The notes under the pieces: generated by a model
Told to the model about the DNA's origin: nothing
The model's input: the letters and a program-made list of their open reading frames with translations, nothing else
Databases searched by the model: none
NCBI GenBank assembly: GCA_037953625.1
Contig: CM075652.1
Span: 73,065,501-73,129,500 of the forward strand
Source: Crotalaria pallida
Lineage: Eukaryota; Streptophyta; Magnoliopsida; Fabales; Fabaceae
DNA: 64,000 bases
Direction: 5' to 3'
In this document: one piece after another, positions 1 through 9,997 of the stretch
Position numbering within the stretch: the first letter of the stretch is position 1
How the letters are laid out: each line of letters opens with the position of its first letter
Translations under genes and position numbers: made by a program

Positions 1-617
1 TATTCACTAAACACCTGTCCAGCTTAGACATAATTCTGTCATGACCAATCTGTTTATTAGTCCATGTGAAAGAGCAGCCTTTGAAACTCATATCAATCAA
101 CAAGCTATCATCAATGCATTCCTTAAAGTCCTGATAATGATCAATGTCAGCAGAACCACCAATTTTCTCATTAGGATCCAGGATAGAATTAAAGTCACCA
201 AGAATCACCCAGGGAATCTGAATGAAAGAGCTCATGCCTTTTATGACCTGCCAAAGCTCTTTCCTGTCATCATGGCTGTTAGAAGCATAAACAAAGGTAA
301 CAAAGAATAAAGAGCTGTTTGACTTCACTGTAACAAGGCAGTGGATGTACTGAGGAGACCTAGCTACCAAAACCACATCAAACATATCTGGTTTCCAGAT
401 TATCAGTATTCTACCAATAGAGCAAACATCATTATTGCTAACAAAGCCCCAAGCCAGGGACCATATGCTGAACCACAGTGGAAATTGAGTTGCTTCTCAA
501 TTTATTTTCTAAAATACCAAACAGACCTACATTATTCAACTTGCAGAAGTTGACAACTTCCTTTTGTTTTTGAGGGTGTTTGAGCCCTCTTATATTCCAA
601 GCACCTAGATTATCCAT
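1..617 (-). pseudogene. LINE ORF2, endonuclease N-terminal part (frameshifted, runs off the window)
   Basis: This is the start of the second ORF of a plant L1-type retrotransposon, which encodes the apurinic-like endonuclease (EEP fold) that nicks target DNA ahead of reverse transcription. The ATG at 617-615 opens MDNLGAWNIRGLKHP, typical of these proteins. The block GDFNSILDP (codons for GDFN at 199-188) is the conserved Asp/Asn catalytic region, and FTWTNKQIGHDRIMSKLDR near position 30-70 is the usual endonuclease C-terminal motif. The frame is broken by one extra base near 446-454, so the motifs lie in two frames. The ATG overlaps the ORF1 stop by 8 nt (ATGGATAA). The same region of the LINE at 24717-28201 is clearly homologous. 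Reverse transcriptase would lie left of the window. Confidence 0.85.
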
Positions 618-1950
618 GAGGGATAGGCTTAACAGCCTCTCCTTTCAGTTTCTGGTTTGCTTTGCTTCTGGTGACTGTTGTCCAGCCATCACTCTCATTG
701 GAAGTAGAATTGGGAACTGATATTGGCCGCTTCATTAAAGGAGCTCCTTCACCAATAACTGCTTCCACTGCCTCAATTGCACTATGGATATTTTCCTTAG
801 GTATTATCCCCTTCTCAGTGCATTCCTTTAGCTTCAAACTGTCATCAATCTTTTCAATGTCCTTCTGTGATGGCTTTTTCTTTTCAACCCAGGCCTGCTT
901 GACATTCTTTCTGCACATGCTGGAATCATGCCCATACATAGAACATTTACTACAGAGCACTGGCTTCCATTCATAAGAGACCTTCTGTGATATTAGGATG
1001 CCATGTTCATCTTCAAAATAGACTTCTTCAGGTAACACTGAAGGATTCACTTCAACAAGGACTCTAGCAAAATTTATACGATTCCTCTCTTGAGTCACTT
1101 GATCTACCATAATAGGAACACCAATCAAGCTTGCAATTTTGCTTAAAGCACTTCCTCCCCAGAATTTTAAATTGAGATTGGGGAGTTGAATCCATACTGG
1201 CAGCCTATCTTGGTTTCCACGAATCACAGGATTACCTGTCCAAGGAGCTAAGATCAATGGCTTTTTGTCAAAATGGTATATTCCAACCTCAAGAACAGAA
1301 TTTCTGGCTTCAACAGTATTAAATCTAACTATCATAGTGCCATCATTGTTCATCAGCACTTTATCAATACCATATGATCCCCAAATTTTTTTAATGTATC
1401 CACTGAGAACAGAATACGGAGGCTTTGCTCCTAGGACATAGCAAACCAAGGAATTTTGCCAATATTTCACTTCATTCTCTACATCAGCTATCTCAATATT
1501 GCCTACACTAACTCCTTCCTTCAGAACAGGCTTGCAAAACTTTAGTTTTTCACCAGCATTTAGCAGCTTTGAGATGTCAAAGGAATCCCATACAGATGCT
1601 CTCTTTTCCATTGCAGGGATACTATTCTGATCATTGACGCAGTCTCGTGTATCTGATGAATCCTTATTTTTCTCATTTGCATGAGTCTGATCTGAATCAG
1701 TCCCAACGTGCTCATCAATCTGCTGAGTTAATAAACCTTTGCCTTTGATCTTTTCACGTAGAATATCAAGGTTTTTCAACCATATCTCAGCTTGCTTAGG
1801 AGTCAAGTTTTCTATTTCCGCAAGGTCTTCATCATCAACCTGCGAGAGGTCAAACGATTGTGGCTCAATATCATTCGTAGGAGATGGGTTAGAGGGTTTG
1901 ATGGAAGAAGAGGGAGTAGATTTGGAGGGACGGCCTCGTTTCTTCGGCAT
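610..1950 (-). CDS. LINE ORF1 protein (DUF4283 plus CCHC zinc knuckle)
   Basis: ORF1 of a plant L1-type LINE, an RNA-binding protein thought to package the element RNA. The frame is open from 1995 to 610. I prefer the ATG at 1950 because it opens MPKKRGRPSKST, a basic nuclear-localisation-like start, but the upstream in-frame ATG at 1995 gives 461 residues. The N-terminal third is acidic and Ser/Pro-rich. The middle holds a DUF4283-type RNA-binding domain (blocks VKYWQNSLVCYVLGAKPP and LPVWIQLPNLNLKFWGG). It is followed by a C-x2-C-x4-H-x4-C knuckle (CSKCSMYGHDSSMC, 954-913). The C-terminal tail is low complexity. No internal stop is present, so this ORF is better preserved than the ORF2 beside it. 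Confidence 0.85.
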   Translation of the reverse strand: MPKKRGRPSKSTPSSSIKPSNPSPTNDIEPQSFDLSQVDDEDLAEIENLTPKQAEIWLKNLDILREKIKGKGLLTQQIDEHVGTDSDQTHANEKNKDSSDTRDCVNDQNSIPAMEKRASVWDSFDISKLLNAGEKLKFCKPVLKEGVSVGNIEIADVENEVKYWQNSLVCYVLGAKPPYSVLSGYIKKIWGSYGIDKVLMNNDGTMIVRFNTVEARNSVLEVGIYHFDKKPLILAPWTGNPVIRGNQDRLPVWIQLPNLNLKFWGGSALSKIASLIGVPIMVDQVTQERNRINFARVLVEVNPSVLPEEVYFEDEHGILISQKVSYEWKPVLCSKCSMYGHDSSMCRKNVKQAWVEKKKPSQKDIEKIDDSLKLKECTEKGIIPKENIHSAIEAVEAVIGEGAPLMKRPISVPNSTSNESDGWTTVTRSKANQKLKGEAVKPIPHG

Positions 1951-1996
1951 GATTATGCCGGCGACGATGGCCAAGCCACCGTGAGGAAAAAACAAA

Positions 1997-2304
1997 GACC
2001 TAACTCTAGGAGAGAAAAGTCAACGCAAGTCAAACCCTTCCTTTTTCTATTTCAACATATTGTAGTTATCATATTTGTTCCTATTGAATATGTCTTGATT
2101 TTCATAAGTGGTGAAGAAAAATTAATGATTATAGAAAGATAAAAGGCATATTGGAAAAAAACATAATTAATCTATTGAAAATATAAGTAATTATATTTTT
2201 TAAAGTGTGTGTTTTGTTTGAAATAAGATAGATAAATAAAAATGGTAGGAGTAACTCTTTTTTTCATATATATTGTTCTTTTACAAAATCTAATACATAA
2301 TTAA
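1997..2304. other. AT-rich spacer, possible LINE 5' UTR
   Basis: No gene is visible. The first 40-60 bases next to ORF1 are purine-rich and could be LINE 5' UTR. The rest is AT-rich with no repeat that I can place. Confidence 0.4.
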
Positions 2305-2306
2305 TA

Positions 2307-2566
2307 CTCCCTCGGATTTCATTTTTAAGCAAAAACAACCAACTTCACACTTATTAATGAAGTTAGTTGAGTGTATTTAATTTTCTCAAATTCATAAAAA
2401 AATATACTACTTTAGTAAGTTTACATTGAGAATGAAACAAAGAAAAATGATTCAACCACATTGTGAGAATATTTTATGAATGATTGTATTGGGAATAAAA
2501 AGTTAGTTAATCTTTGCTTATATTATTGGAGTGTCTTTTTTTGCTTATAAATGAGACTGGAGAGAG
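2307..2566. mobile_element. Stowaway-like MITE (copy 1)
   Basis: A 260-bp element with terminal inverted repeats starting CTCCCTCGGATTTCATTT on the left and ending AAATGAGACTGGAGAGAG on the right. It is flanked by TA on both sides (2305-2306 and 2567-2568), the Tc1/mariner target duplication. The CTCCCT terminus is the hallmark of plant Stowaway elements. There is no coding capacity. A diverged relative lies at about 23383-23754. Confidence 0.8.
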
Positions 2567-2646
2567 TATTATTTTTCTAATATATCTTTATTTATTGTAT
2601 TCTCTTTTTCACTTCTAATATATTTCTCTCTTTTACAAAATAATTA

Positions 2647-2869
2647 GAGTTAATAGTCTATTAGGTCCTTAAAGATACATCTAGTATCAGTTTAGTCCCG
2701 AAATTTTTTGGAATCAATTAAGTCCCCCAAATATCAGAATGACTTCACGTTAATCCCTCCATCTATCAATCCGTCAGTCCCTCCGTTAAGTGCCATGTGA
2801 CGCATTTTCATTGGTTATTTCTCTCAACACATTTAGACACGAACCAAAAGATTATTCCTTCTTTGAATT
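2647..2869 (+). repeat. Left arm of a large inverted repeat (outer part)
   Basis: The sequence matches the reverse complement of the outer part of 39662-40254. Shared landmarks in order are GAGTTAATAGTC at the outer end, short AAGTCCC-type units, a block around CCGTCAGTCCCTCCGT, CATTGGTTATTTCTCTCAA, and CATTTAGACACGAACC. The arm continues at 23062 after the insertion of element A. Long arms with subterminal repeats resemble Mutator-like or foldback transposons, but I could not define a target duplication or a transposase. The left arm has fewer subterminal repeat units than the right. Confidence 0.6.
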
Positions 2870-3563
2870 TGTAATACCCGCAATTTTTCATATTTGAATA
2901 AATTATATTTTCAGGATTTAAAATATTATTATATTTATTTTCGATAAGGATAAATGAATTTATTTGAGTTTTGTCATTTACAAGGAGCTTTGATTTTTGA
3001 CGCGTTTGGTTTATTTTATAAAAGGAGATACTAAAACGTGAATTTGTCATATTTCAGTTTTTGGGATTTAGATTTGACAAATTAATTTTATTTGCGTCAG
3101 CAAAGGATTTTGTTTTATTTATTTATTTACTTATTTGATTACGTCATTATGATTTTCAAAGGCATTACGTTTTCATATGAGGTTCAAATAAAATGATGTT
3201 ACAGTCAAAGTGACTATATAAAAATATAGAGTTTATTTTTATAACAGTGAAGGTTTAATTTTTATAGTTTGTGAAAGATTATTATTTTTGAGGATTTAAT
3301 ATATAAAGTATTGTTATTGTGTTTTGAAATTTATTAGAGCATGATTTTTATGCATCTCATAAGGGTTTAAAGAAAATTTTCATTTCACCCCTATGTGTTA
3401 TATTATATTGCTACGGTTTGAAACTAGTAAGGAAGAGGAAAAGTCTTTTGAAAAATAAACCCCAAGCAGTTACAATGCTCTATTTATTACCACCCTAATT
3501 ACCCAATTGGTATTTTAATTAAAGCAAATGAAACCCCATATTTTTAAGGTAAAAACCGTCCCT

Positions 3564-3806
3564 TGTTATAAAACGTGTGAAAACAAGGAAGAAGAGAAGA
3601 AGAGAGGAAACAATATATTAGGATATATATTCAATGTACATTTTACATCATAGTTGAGTCCTATTTATAGGGAGATATGAAACCCTAATATGAAGTGGTT
3701 TCAACTAAAGATAAACACAAAGAAGGATAAACTCAAGCCAATAGAGATAAACTCAATCCAATAGATAGTCATCCACTAATTGGATAAATATGAATTGTTT
3801 ATAACA
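3564..3806 (-). repeat. Copia 3' LTR
   Basis: 243 bp, minus-strand ends TGTTATAAACAA and CGTTTTATAACA. It differs from the other LTR by a few substitutions and small indels, mainly in the purine-rich (GAAGAGAAGAAGAG) part. The similarity suggests a fairly recent insertion compared with the state of the coding region. Confidence 0.9.
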
Positions 3807-3997
3807 CTCCCCCTTGGATGGCTATTACAAAAATATGCCTCTTTAAAAACTTTACTAACAAAAAAACTATGAAACTTAATGAAAGAAAAAGAGTACATAA
3901 TTTTGATACGCAAATGAATACTGTCTCATTAAAAACCTCACCAAGAAAACCCAATGGGATAAAACCGTGGCTAAGGAAAAAAGAGTGCAGTGCGTAT

Positions 3998-4335
3998 TTA
4001 TTGCTCCCCCTCATGTGAACAAATATCTTTGAAACGACGAAGACCAATCTTCTGTATTAGTTGCTGGAATGTTGTAGTTGGTAAAGACTTTGTAAAAAGA
4101 TCTGTTAAATTCTCGCTTGAACGAACTTGTCGAACACTTATGTCACAATTTTTCTGTAGGTCATGAGCATAAATTTTTTTTGGTGAAATATGTTTTGTCC
4201 TATCTCCTTTAATGTATCCTTCTTTCAATTGGGCAATACATGTAGTATTATCTTCATATAAAATGGTCGGATTCATTTTTCCAAATAATATACCACAATT
4301 TTGTTGTATGTGTTGAATTACAGATCTTAGCCAAA
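3998..4335 (-). pseudogene. Copia RNase H, C-terminal part
   Basis: The last part of the copia polyprotein. YEDNTTCIAQL holds a catalytic Asp of the RNase H fold, and RTKHISPKKI plus VRSSENLTDLFTKSLP are the usual C-terminal copia blocks. The frame ends at 3998 shortly before the PPT and 3' LTR. It is cut from the rest of RNase H by the solo LTR at 4336-6894, which landed between REYVW (right side) and LRSVIQ (left side). The target CCAAA is duplicated across the insertion. The apparent extension of this frame above 4335 is solo-LTR sequence. Confidence 0.85.
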
Positions 4336-4624
4336 TGTAACATCCCAAACTTAATTTATAGTGTAATCTACGTTGTGATGATCCTAGGGTAGAAGAATTG
4401 AGGGCATAAGTTAGAAACTTAGACAATTGAGCATGCAACCTTAGGTTTAAAACATAGGAATTTAGGAAATTAGGATAACAAGATTGGTAGCTTAAAACAT
4501 AAATTCCACCGTTGGATGTGAAGTAGGATAGGTGAGGAAGCTTGCTTTAAAATTTGAAGAAGATCCAACGGGTAACGAAGAAGTTATGGCCTCTCAAAGT
4601 TTGGGTACTGCAAAACTGAACAGC

Positions 4625-4709
4625 TTAATCGATTAAACTGCAGCTTAATCGATTAAACTGCAGCTTAATCGATTAAGGTCAGAAAATGGGAAATGGCTTA
4701 ATCGATTAA
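4625..4709. repeat. Cluster of TTAATCGATTAA palindromes in S1
   Basis: Four perfect 12-bp palindromes at 4625, 4645, 4665 and 4698, the first three at 20-bp spacing with GCAG linkers, plus a degenerate fifth copy after 4709. They lie just downstream of the conserved GGGTAACGAAGAAGTTATGG block and upstream of the pyrimidine-rich region, where an LTR promoter is expected. Confidence 0.9.
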
Positions 4710-5521
4710 TAATCGACTAAAAGCTGTAGATGCTGAAAAAAATAAAGGGCGTCCATCTCTTAGATCTTGCAAAGCTCGAACTCTCTCTCTTCTAGGGCAC
4801 AAATTCACTCACTCTAATTGATCAATTCTCAAGAGAATCACTCCAAGTCCATCCTTGTAGCTCCAAGTAAGTGGTTGTTGCTTATATTCTTCTTTTCCTT
4901 TCCCCTAGAATTCGAATTTCTCTCTCCCTCTTTCTCCCATGGCACTTCAATCATCAACCTAGGGAAGTCTTGATGGGGTCACGAATTTCCCTCAAGATTC
5001 TTGGGCAAAGCTTAATATTTTGTCTCTTTATTTCATTAATTTTAGGTTCCTCCCTTTCCTTTGAGTTGTGGCCATTGCTCAAGTGTGCTCCAAGCACAAA
5101 TTCTCTCTCTAACTCTAAGAACTTGAGGTAAGGAGGTTTGTGTTACCATATTCTAGGGGGTAGGTTATATTGTGTTTATATTGGATTGTTAGGAGATATT
5201 TGTTAATAGGAATAAGAACTCTAGGATAGTTAATATTAAATTAAAGTGTGACTAAGTATAAAGAGTATGTTGAAGTTGTTATGTTGTGCCTAAATGTGAC
5301 TATGATGTTTGGCTATGTGGTTGTTATTTTGTTAAATTATGTTGAGCCCTAGAATTGATGAATGATAATAATATGATGTAGGGAATTGATATAAATGACT
5401 CTTGGAACTTTGAAAATATAATTAGAGGTTTAAATTGATAAATCTATGAGAATGATTACAAGTGGTAAAATTAAAAAGGAAATTTAAGGACTTAATGAAC
5501 AAAGAATGTGTGAACCATGTC

Positions 5522-5972
5522 TTGTAAGACGTTGTCCGGGTTGTGGGACTGTACGCTTAGACTGGTGTGAATCAAGTCGTGTAAGACGTTGTCCGGGTTG
5601 TGGGACTGTACGCGTCGACTGGTTCGGTATGAGGTTGTGTAAGACGTTGTCCGGGTTGTGGGACTGTACGCATCGACCGATTGGATTTGATGTCGTGTAA
5701 GACGTTGTCCGGGTTGTGGGACTGTACGCATCGACCGATTTGATTTGATGTCGTGTAAGACGTTGTCCGGGTTGTGGGACTGTACGCATCGACTGGTTTG
5801 ATTTAATGTCTTGTAAGACGTTGTCCGGGTTGTGGGACTGTACGCGTAGACTTGTGCGATCCAGATCTTGTAAGGCGTTGTCCGGGTTGTGGGACTGTAC
5901 GCATAGATCGCGTAAGACGCCATAGGGCGCAGCTGTAAGACGTTGTCCGGGTTGTGGGACTGTATGCAATGA
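5522..5972 (+). repeat. 57-58-bp minisatellite in S1
   Basis: Eight copies of a unit with the core GTAAGACGTTGTCCGGGTTG followed by TGGGACTGTACGC, starting at 5524, 5581, 5639, 5697, 5755, 5813, 5870 and 5935. The linkers vary; the core is nearly invariant. The frames through it (repeated VQSHNPDNVL or TVPQPGQRLT) are artefacts of the repeat. Confidence 0.95.
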
Positions 5973-6433
5973 TGGATCCACGTGAATCAATCTTCAATGA
6001 TATGAGAAAATTAAAGTGTATGAAAAGAGAAGAGAGATTCATGGAGAATCGAAAGACTTGATGAGAAAGTCATATGTGATAATCAAATGGAAAATTATGT
6101 ATGGAAAATGAACTATGAATGGTGCAAGGAAAGAATTGTGATGTTAAACTCATGTGATGGAAAACTGTGTCAACTTGTATATTTTGGGAAATGTGTGAAA
6201 TAATGATATTTAAAAACCATGAAAGAACTAATCTTATTATGGACATTAAAATAATGGAATTATTTTGGGAATGCTTAAATGGTGTATATGCACTATATGA
6301 TTATATGTGTTTGGCCTGGTGGTTCAGTATAGCATGATAGAAACTGCTTCCCTATTTTATTGTGTAATACTCACCTCCTTACCATTTTTCAGGTACTGAG
6401 TTGGAGTATACACCAGGATCGGCCGAGCAGGAT

Positions 6434-6456
6434 TACTCTCCCTCACAGGGAGAGTA
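6434..6456 (+). other. Conserved hairpin of the LTR family, S1 copy
   Basis: TACTCTCCCT, loop CAC, AGGGAGAGTA: a perfect 10-bp stem with a 3-nt loop just after CGGCCGAGCAGG. The same structure with different bases occurs in S2 and in both LTRs of the element at 44742-53881. Confidence 0.85.
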
Positions 6457-6479
6457 GGGTTGGGTTTTAGATATATTTA

Positions 6480-6547
6480 TTTTGGCCTAAGCCTCTGTAT
6501 TCATTTGATGTATATGAGCTGTATATGCTTTTGAGAGAGGCTTAGGA
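6480..6547 (+). other. Second inverted repeat downstream of the hairpin
   Basis: CCTAAGCCTCT and AGAGAGGCTTAGG face each other about 45 bases apart. S2 has the same pair (CCTAAGCCTC at 11809 and GAGGCTTAGG at 11852, plus strand). It is a candidate RNA stem in the LTR transcript. Confidence 0.6.
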
Positions 6548-6899
6548 TTAGTTTCTTTTGTGCATGGTTTATGATTCCTTTTTGGGCATAGTTGCTGTTA
6601 TGGTCTCTTGATTCACATATTTTGCATTTCTGCTGGTACACTGACATACTGATGTTGATGATTTACACTTGAGCCCATGGGGCAACTATGTGATGCATAT
6701 ATTTATATTTGAGCCCTGCTGGCTATTGTTGATATTATATACATGAGTTTATCAGGTTGAAGATTTAGAAAAGTTCGAAAAACAAACGAAACTCCGTCCG
6801 TTTGACGGTTGATTTTTATAATTTAAAAATGAATTTTTAAGTTCATATTCTTAATATAAGGGGAATTAAGGGTAATTAATTATAGGGTGTTACACCAAA

Positions 6900-8032
6900 C
6901 ATATTCTCGACTCGTCTCATGTAACGCTAAAATTTCCGCATGATTAGAGGAAGTGGCAGTAATCGTTTGTTTCATAGATCGCCATGAAATAGCTGTGTCA
7001 CAACATGTAAATACATAACCGATTTGCGATCGACCATTATGAGGGTCATATAGATAACCTGCATCGACATAACCGATAAGATTTGATTTAGTCATATTTG
7101 AGTAAAACAAACACATAACCATTATACCTTTAAGGTAACGAAGTATATGCTTAACTTTATTCCAGTGTCTTCTTGTAGGCGAAGAACTATGTCTTGCCAA
7201 TAAATTAACAGCAAATGATATATCAGGTCGTGTGTGACTAGAAAGATACATTAATGCCCCAATCGCACTAAGATATGGTACTTCAGGACGAAGTAGTTCT
7301 TCATCTTCTTCTTTAGGTCTAAAAGGATCTTTATTCACATCAAGTGACCTTACAACCATTGGACTACATAATGGATGTGATTTATCCATGTAGAATCCCT
7401 TAAGAACCTTTGCAGCATAAGTTTCTTGATGTACCAAAATTCCATTATTTAAATATTCCATTTGTAACCAAGACAAAACTTTGTTCTTCCCATATCATTC
7501 ATCTCAAATTCTTTCTTAAAGAAATTTACAGCTTTTGGAAGCTCGTTAGGAGTTCCAATAATATTCAAATCATCAACGTAAACAACAATTATAGAAAATT
7601 CCTAGTCACTCCTTTTCAAAAAAATACATGGACAAATTGGTCATTTTTATATCCTTCCTTGATTAAATATTCACTCAGGCGATTATACCACATGCGTCCA
7701 GATTGCTTTAATCCATAAAGACTTTTATTCAATTTAATTGAGTAACCTTCTCGAGAATTTGAATTATATATTTCAGGTAAATTAAATCCTTCAGGAAGTT
7801 TCATATTTATGTCATTTTCAAGATAGCCATATAGATAGGCTGTAACGACATCCATTAGACGCAAATCGAGCCCCTTACGTACTGCCAGACTAATTAAGTA
7901 TCGAAAAGTACTTGCATCCACCATAGGAGAATATGTCTCCTCAAAATCAATGCCAGGTCTTTGCGAAAAACCTTGGGCAACCAATCTTGCTTTATATCTC
8001 ATAATTTCTCCTTTCTCATTTCGCTTTCGCAC
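6900..8032 (-). pseudogene. Copia reverse transcriptase and RNase H, N-terminal part
   Basis: RT of the copia type: YKARLVAQGFSQ, GIDFEETYSP, LMDVVTAYLYG and LNKSLYGLKQSGRMWY are diagnostic. The catalytic YVDD is present (7580-7569) but in a frame different from the flanking blocks, so at least two frameshifts surround it. LSSHTRPDISFAVNLLAR and HWNKVKHILRYLKG mark the RT-RNase H connection. RNase H has the Asp in GYVDAGYL and the Glu in HAEILALHE. The block joins the linker frame through an in-frame TAG at about 8036, where the family normally has Trp (YKWVF). Not functional as it stands. Confidence 0.9.
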
Positions 8033-8038
8033 AAAAAC

Positions 8039-8620
8039 CTATTTGTATCCAACTGGCTTTTCGCCTTTAGGTGCACGAATTACAGGTCCAAATACTTGTC
8101 GCTTATCAAGCGAATTCAATTCTGCCTCAATTGCGTCTTTCCATTTTGGCCAATCATTTCTTTGTCTACATTCCTTAATAGACTTTGGTTTATGATCCTC
8201 ATCATTTATAATTTCAAGCGTTATATTATATGCAAAAATATCGTTGACGTCGATTTCATATCGGTTCCATTGAATTCCATTCATGACATAATTTATTGAG
8301 ATATCTTTGTTTTCATAATTTTCAGGTACCTGAGTTTCTTCTGGAATTGAACTATTAATTATGTCTGAAGGCTCTTCAAGAGTCACCATATCCTCGAATT
8401 GACCATCTTCTTTCTTAGCTCCTTTTCGTTTTCAAGTATTTTTATCTTTGGAACCAATGGGTCTGCCACGCTTTAGACGTGCCTCAGACTCATTTGCAAT
8501 TGTATTTTGTCCAACAGGGACATCAACTTTTACTGGAGCATTAGCAGTTGGAATATGTGGCTTAGTCACTCTTTTTAGGTCACTGAATGCATTTGGCAAT
8601 TGGTTTGCTAAATTTTGCAA
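8039..8620 (-). pseudogene. Copia linker between integrase and RT
   Basis: Variable region with the conserved RGRPIGSKDKN block, and WPKWKDAIEAELNSLDKR followed by VFGPVIRAPKGEKPVGYK, the usual entry into copia RT. It is split by a TGA at about 8432 where the family commonly has Arg (CGA to TGA) and ends at the TAG before RT. Confidence 0.8.
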
Positions 8621-8748
8621 ATGAATTATCTTTTGAACTTCAAGTTCACATTTTTTTGTACGACGATCAAGATAAGATAATGATAATTCTTTCCAAATAA
8701 TTTCTTTTCAAGCTGCTTATTTTCTCCCCCTAATGTTGGGAAAACAGA

Positions 8749-9990
8749 TTAATCAAAACGACAATTGGCAAATCGAGCCATGAATAAATTTCCCGTTGTT
8801 GGTTCGAGATATTTTATTATGGATGAAGATTTATATCCAACATATATTCCCAATCTTCTTTGAGGTCCCATCTTAGTGCGTTGTGGTGGAGCAATAGGAA
8901 CATATACCGCACATCCAAAAATTCTTAGATGGAAAATATTAGGTTCCTGACCAAAAACCATTTGTAAAGGGGATGATTTGTTAAAACTTGTTGGCCTGAT
9001 GTGAATTAGTGCTGCAGCATGCAAAATTGCATGTCCTCAAGCAGTTATTGGAAGTTTTGATCTCATAAGTAATGGCCTTGCAATTATTTGTAGTTGTTTA
9101 ATAAGTGCTTCCGCAAGTCCATTTTGTGTATGAACATGTGCTACGGGATGTTCAACATCAATGCCAATAGACATGCAAAAATCATTAAAAGTTTGGGATG
9201 TAAATTCACCAGCATTGTCAAGGCGTATTTTCTTAATTGGATAATCAGGAAAATGTGCTCTAAGTCTAATTAGTTGAGCAAGTAATCTCGCAAATGCATG
9301 GTTACGAGTTGATAATAAACATACATGTGACCATTTAGTTGATGCATAAATTAAAACCATGAAATATCTAAATGGTCCACATGATGGGTCTATTGGCCCA
9401 CATATATCACATTGTATACGTTCCAAAAATGTTAGTGATTCATACTCAATTTTTCCAGGTGATGGCCGAATGATCAACTTCCCTTGGTAACAAGCAACAC
9501 ATGAAAGACAATTAGTTTGAAGAATCTTTTGGTTCTTCATTTGGTGTCCACAAGAATTTTGAATTATTTTTCGCATCATAATAGATCTGGGATGACCTAA
9601 CCGGTCATGCCAAACAATGAAGTTATTATTATCCGCAAACTTTTGGTTTGCGACTTGATGTATCTCAATTGTTCTAATGTATGTGTAGTACAAACCAGAG
9701 GAAAAAGTAGACAACTTTTCTACTATGCATTTCTTATTTGAAATAAATTTTGTGATATAAAGGAATTCAATACCTTCTTGATTCGTTGTCTCTATGTGAT
9801 ATCCATTTTGGCGAATATCCTTGAAACTTAATAAGTTTCTTTGAGACTTAGTAGAGAGTAATGCATTATTGATACACAATTCTGTTCCTCCAGGTAGTAT
9901 TATATTTGCTCTTCCGGAGCCTTCAATTATATTTGTACTACCAGATATTGTATTAACGTTTGTTTCTTGCAATACTAGGTAGGAGAAATT
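8749..9990 (-). pseudogene. Copia protease end, GAG-pre-integrase and integrase
   Basis: Starts in the protease-like region (FSYLVLQETNVNTISGSTN, then IIEGSGRANIILPGG). The zinc-binding HHCC domain follows (WHDRLGHP ... NCLSCVACYQGK). The integrase core carries Asp in QCDICGP, Asp in IRLDNAGEFTS and Glu in NGLAEALIKQ, the DDE catalytic triad. The C-terminal part is MVFGQEPNIFHLRIFGCAVYV. A TGA near 9033 replaces the usual Trp before GHAILHAAALI (TGG to TGA) and splits the frame. The frame extends up to 10137 only because it reads antisense through a foreign fragment (9998-10111). The true protease start is lost there. Confidence 0.9.
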
Positions 9991-9997
9991 TTTTTTT

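Larger units (their letters stand above)
1..1996 (-). mobile_element. L1-like LINE, 5' half (copy 1)
   Basis: ORF1 followed by ORF2 on the minus strand with an 8-nt overlap gives the plant L1 layout. The 3' part (RT, RNase H or zinc finger, poly-A) is left of the window. The 5' end of the element is not resolved. It lies above 1996, possibly inside the AT-rich stretch to 2300, where no ORF or repeat end can be defined. Confidence 0.8.
4336..6894 (+). mobile_element. Solo LTR of a gypsy-type family (copy S1)
   Basis: 2559 bp, starts TGTAACATCCCAAACTT, ends ATAGGGTGTTACA, flanked by CCAAA (4331-4335 and 6895-6899). No internal region or second LTR is present, so it is a solo LTR from unequal recombination. 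Sense direction is plus. Landmarks in order are a block around GATCCAACGGGTAACGAAG (4563), a palindrome cluster, a pyrimidine-rich 5' region, a minisatellite, TTTTTCAGGTACTGAG (6387), the hairpin at 6434-6456, and ACTCCGTCCGTTTGACGG (6791). S2 and the long element at 44742-53881 share these landmarks. Confidence 0.9.

Noticed and set aside
5522..5972. CRISPR-like array of regularly spaced repeats
   Set aside because: Spacers are not unique sequences but diverged parts of one tandem unit, and the context is a plant LTR.
5484..6042. Long minus-strand ORFs (168 and 143 codons) with repeated VQSHNPDN or TVPQPGQRLT
   Set aside because: They are translations of a 58-bp minisatellite in an LTR. All frames stay open because the unit lacks stops.
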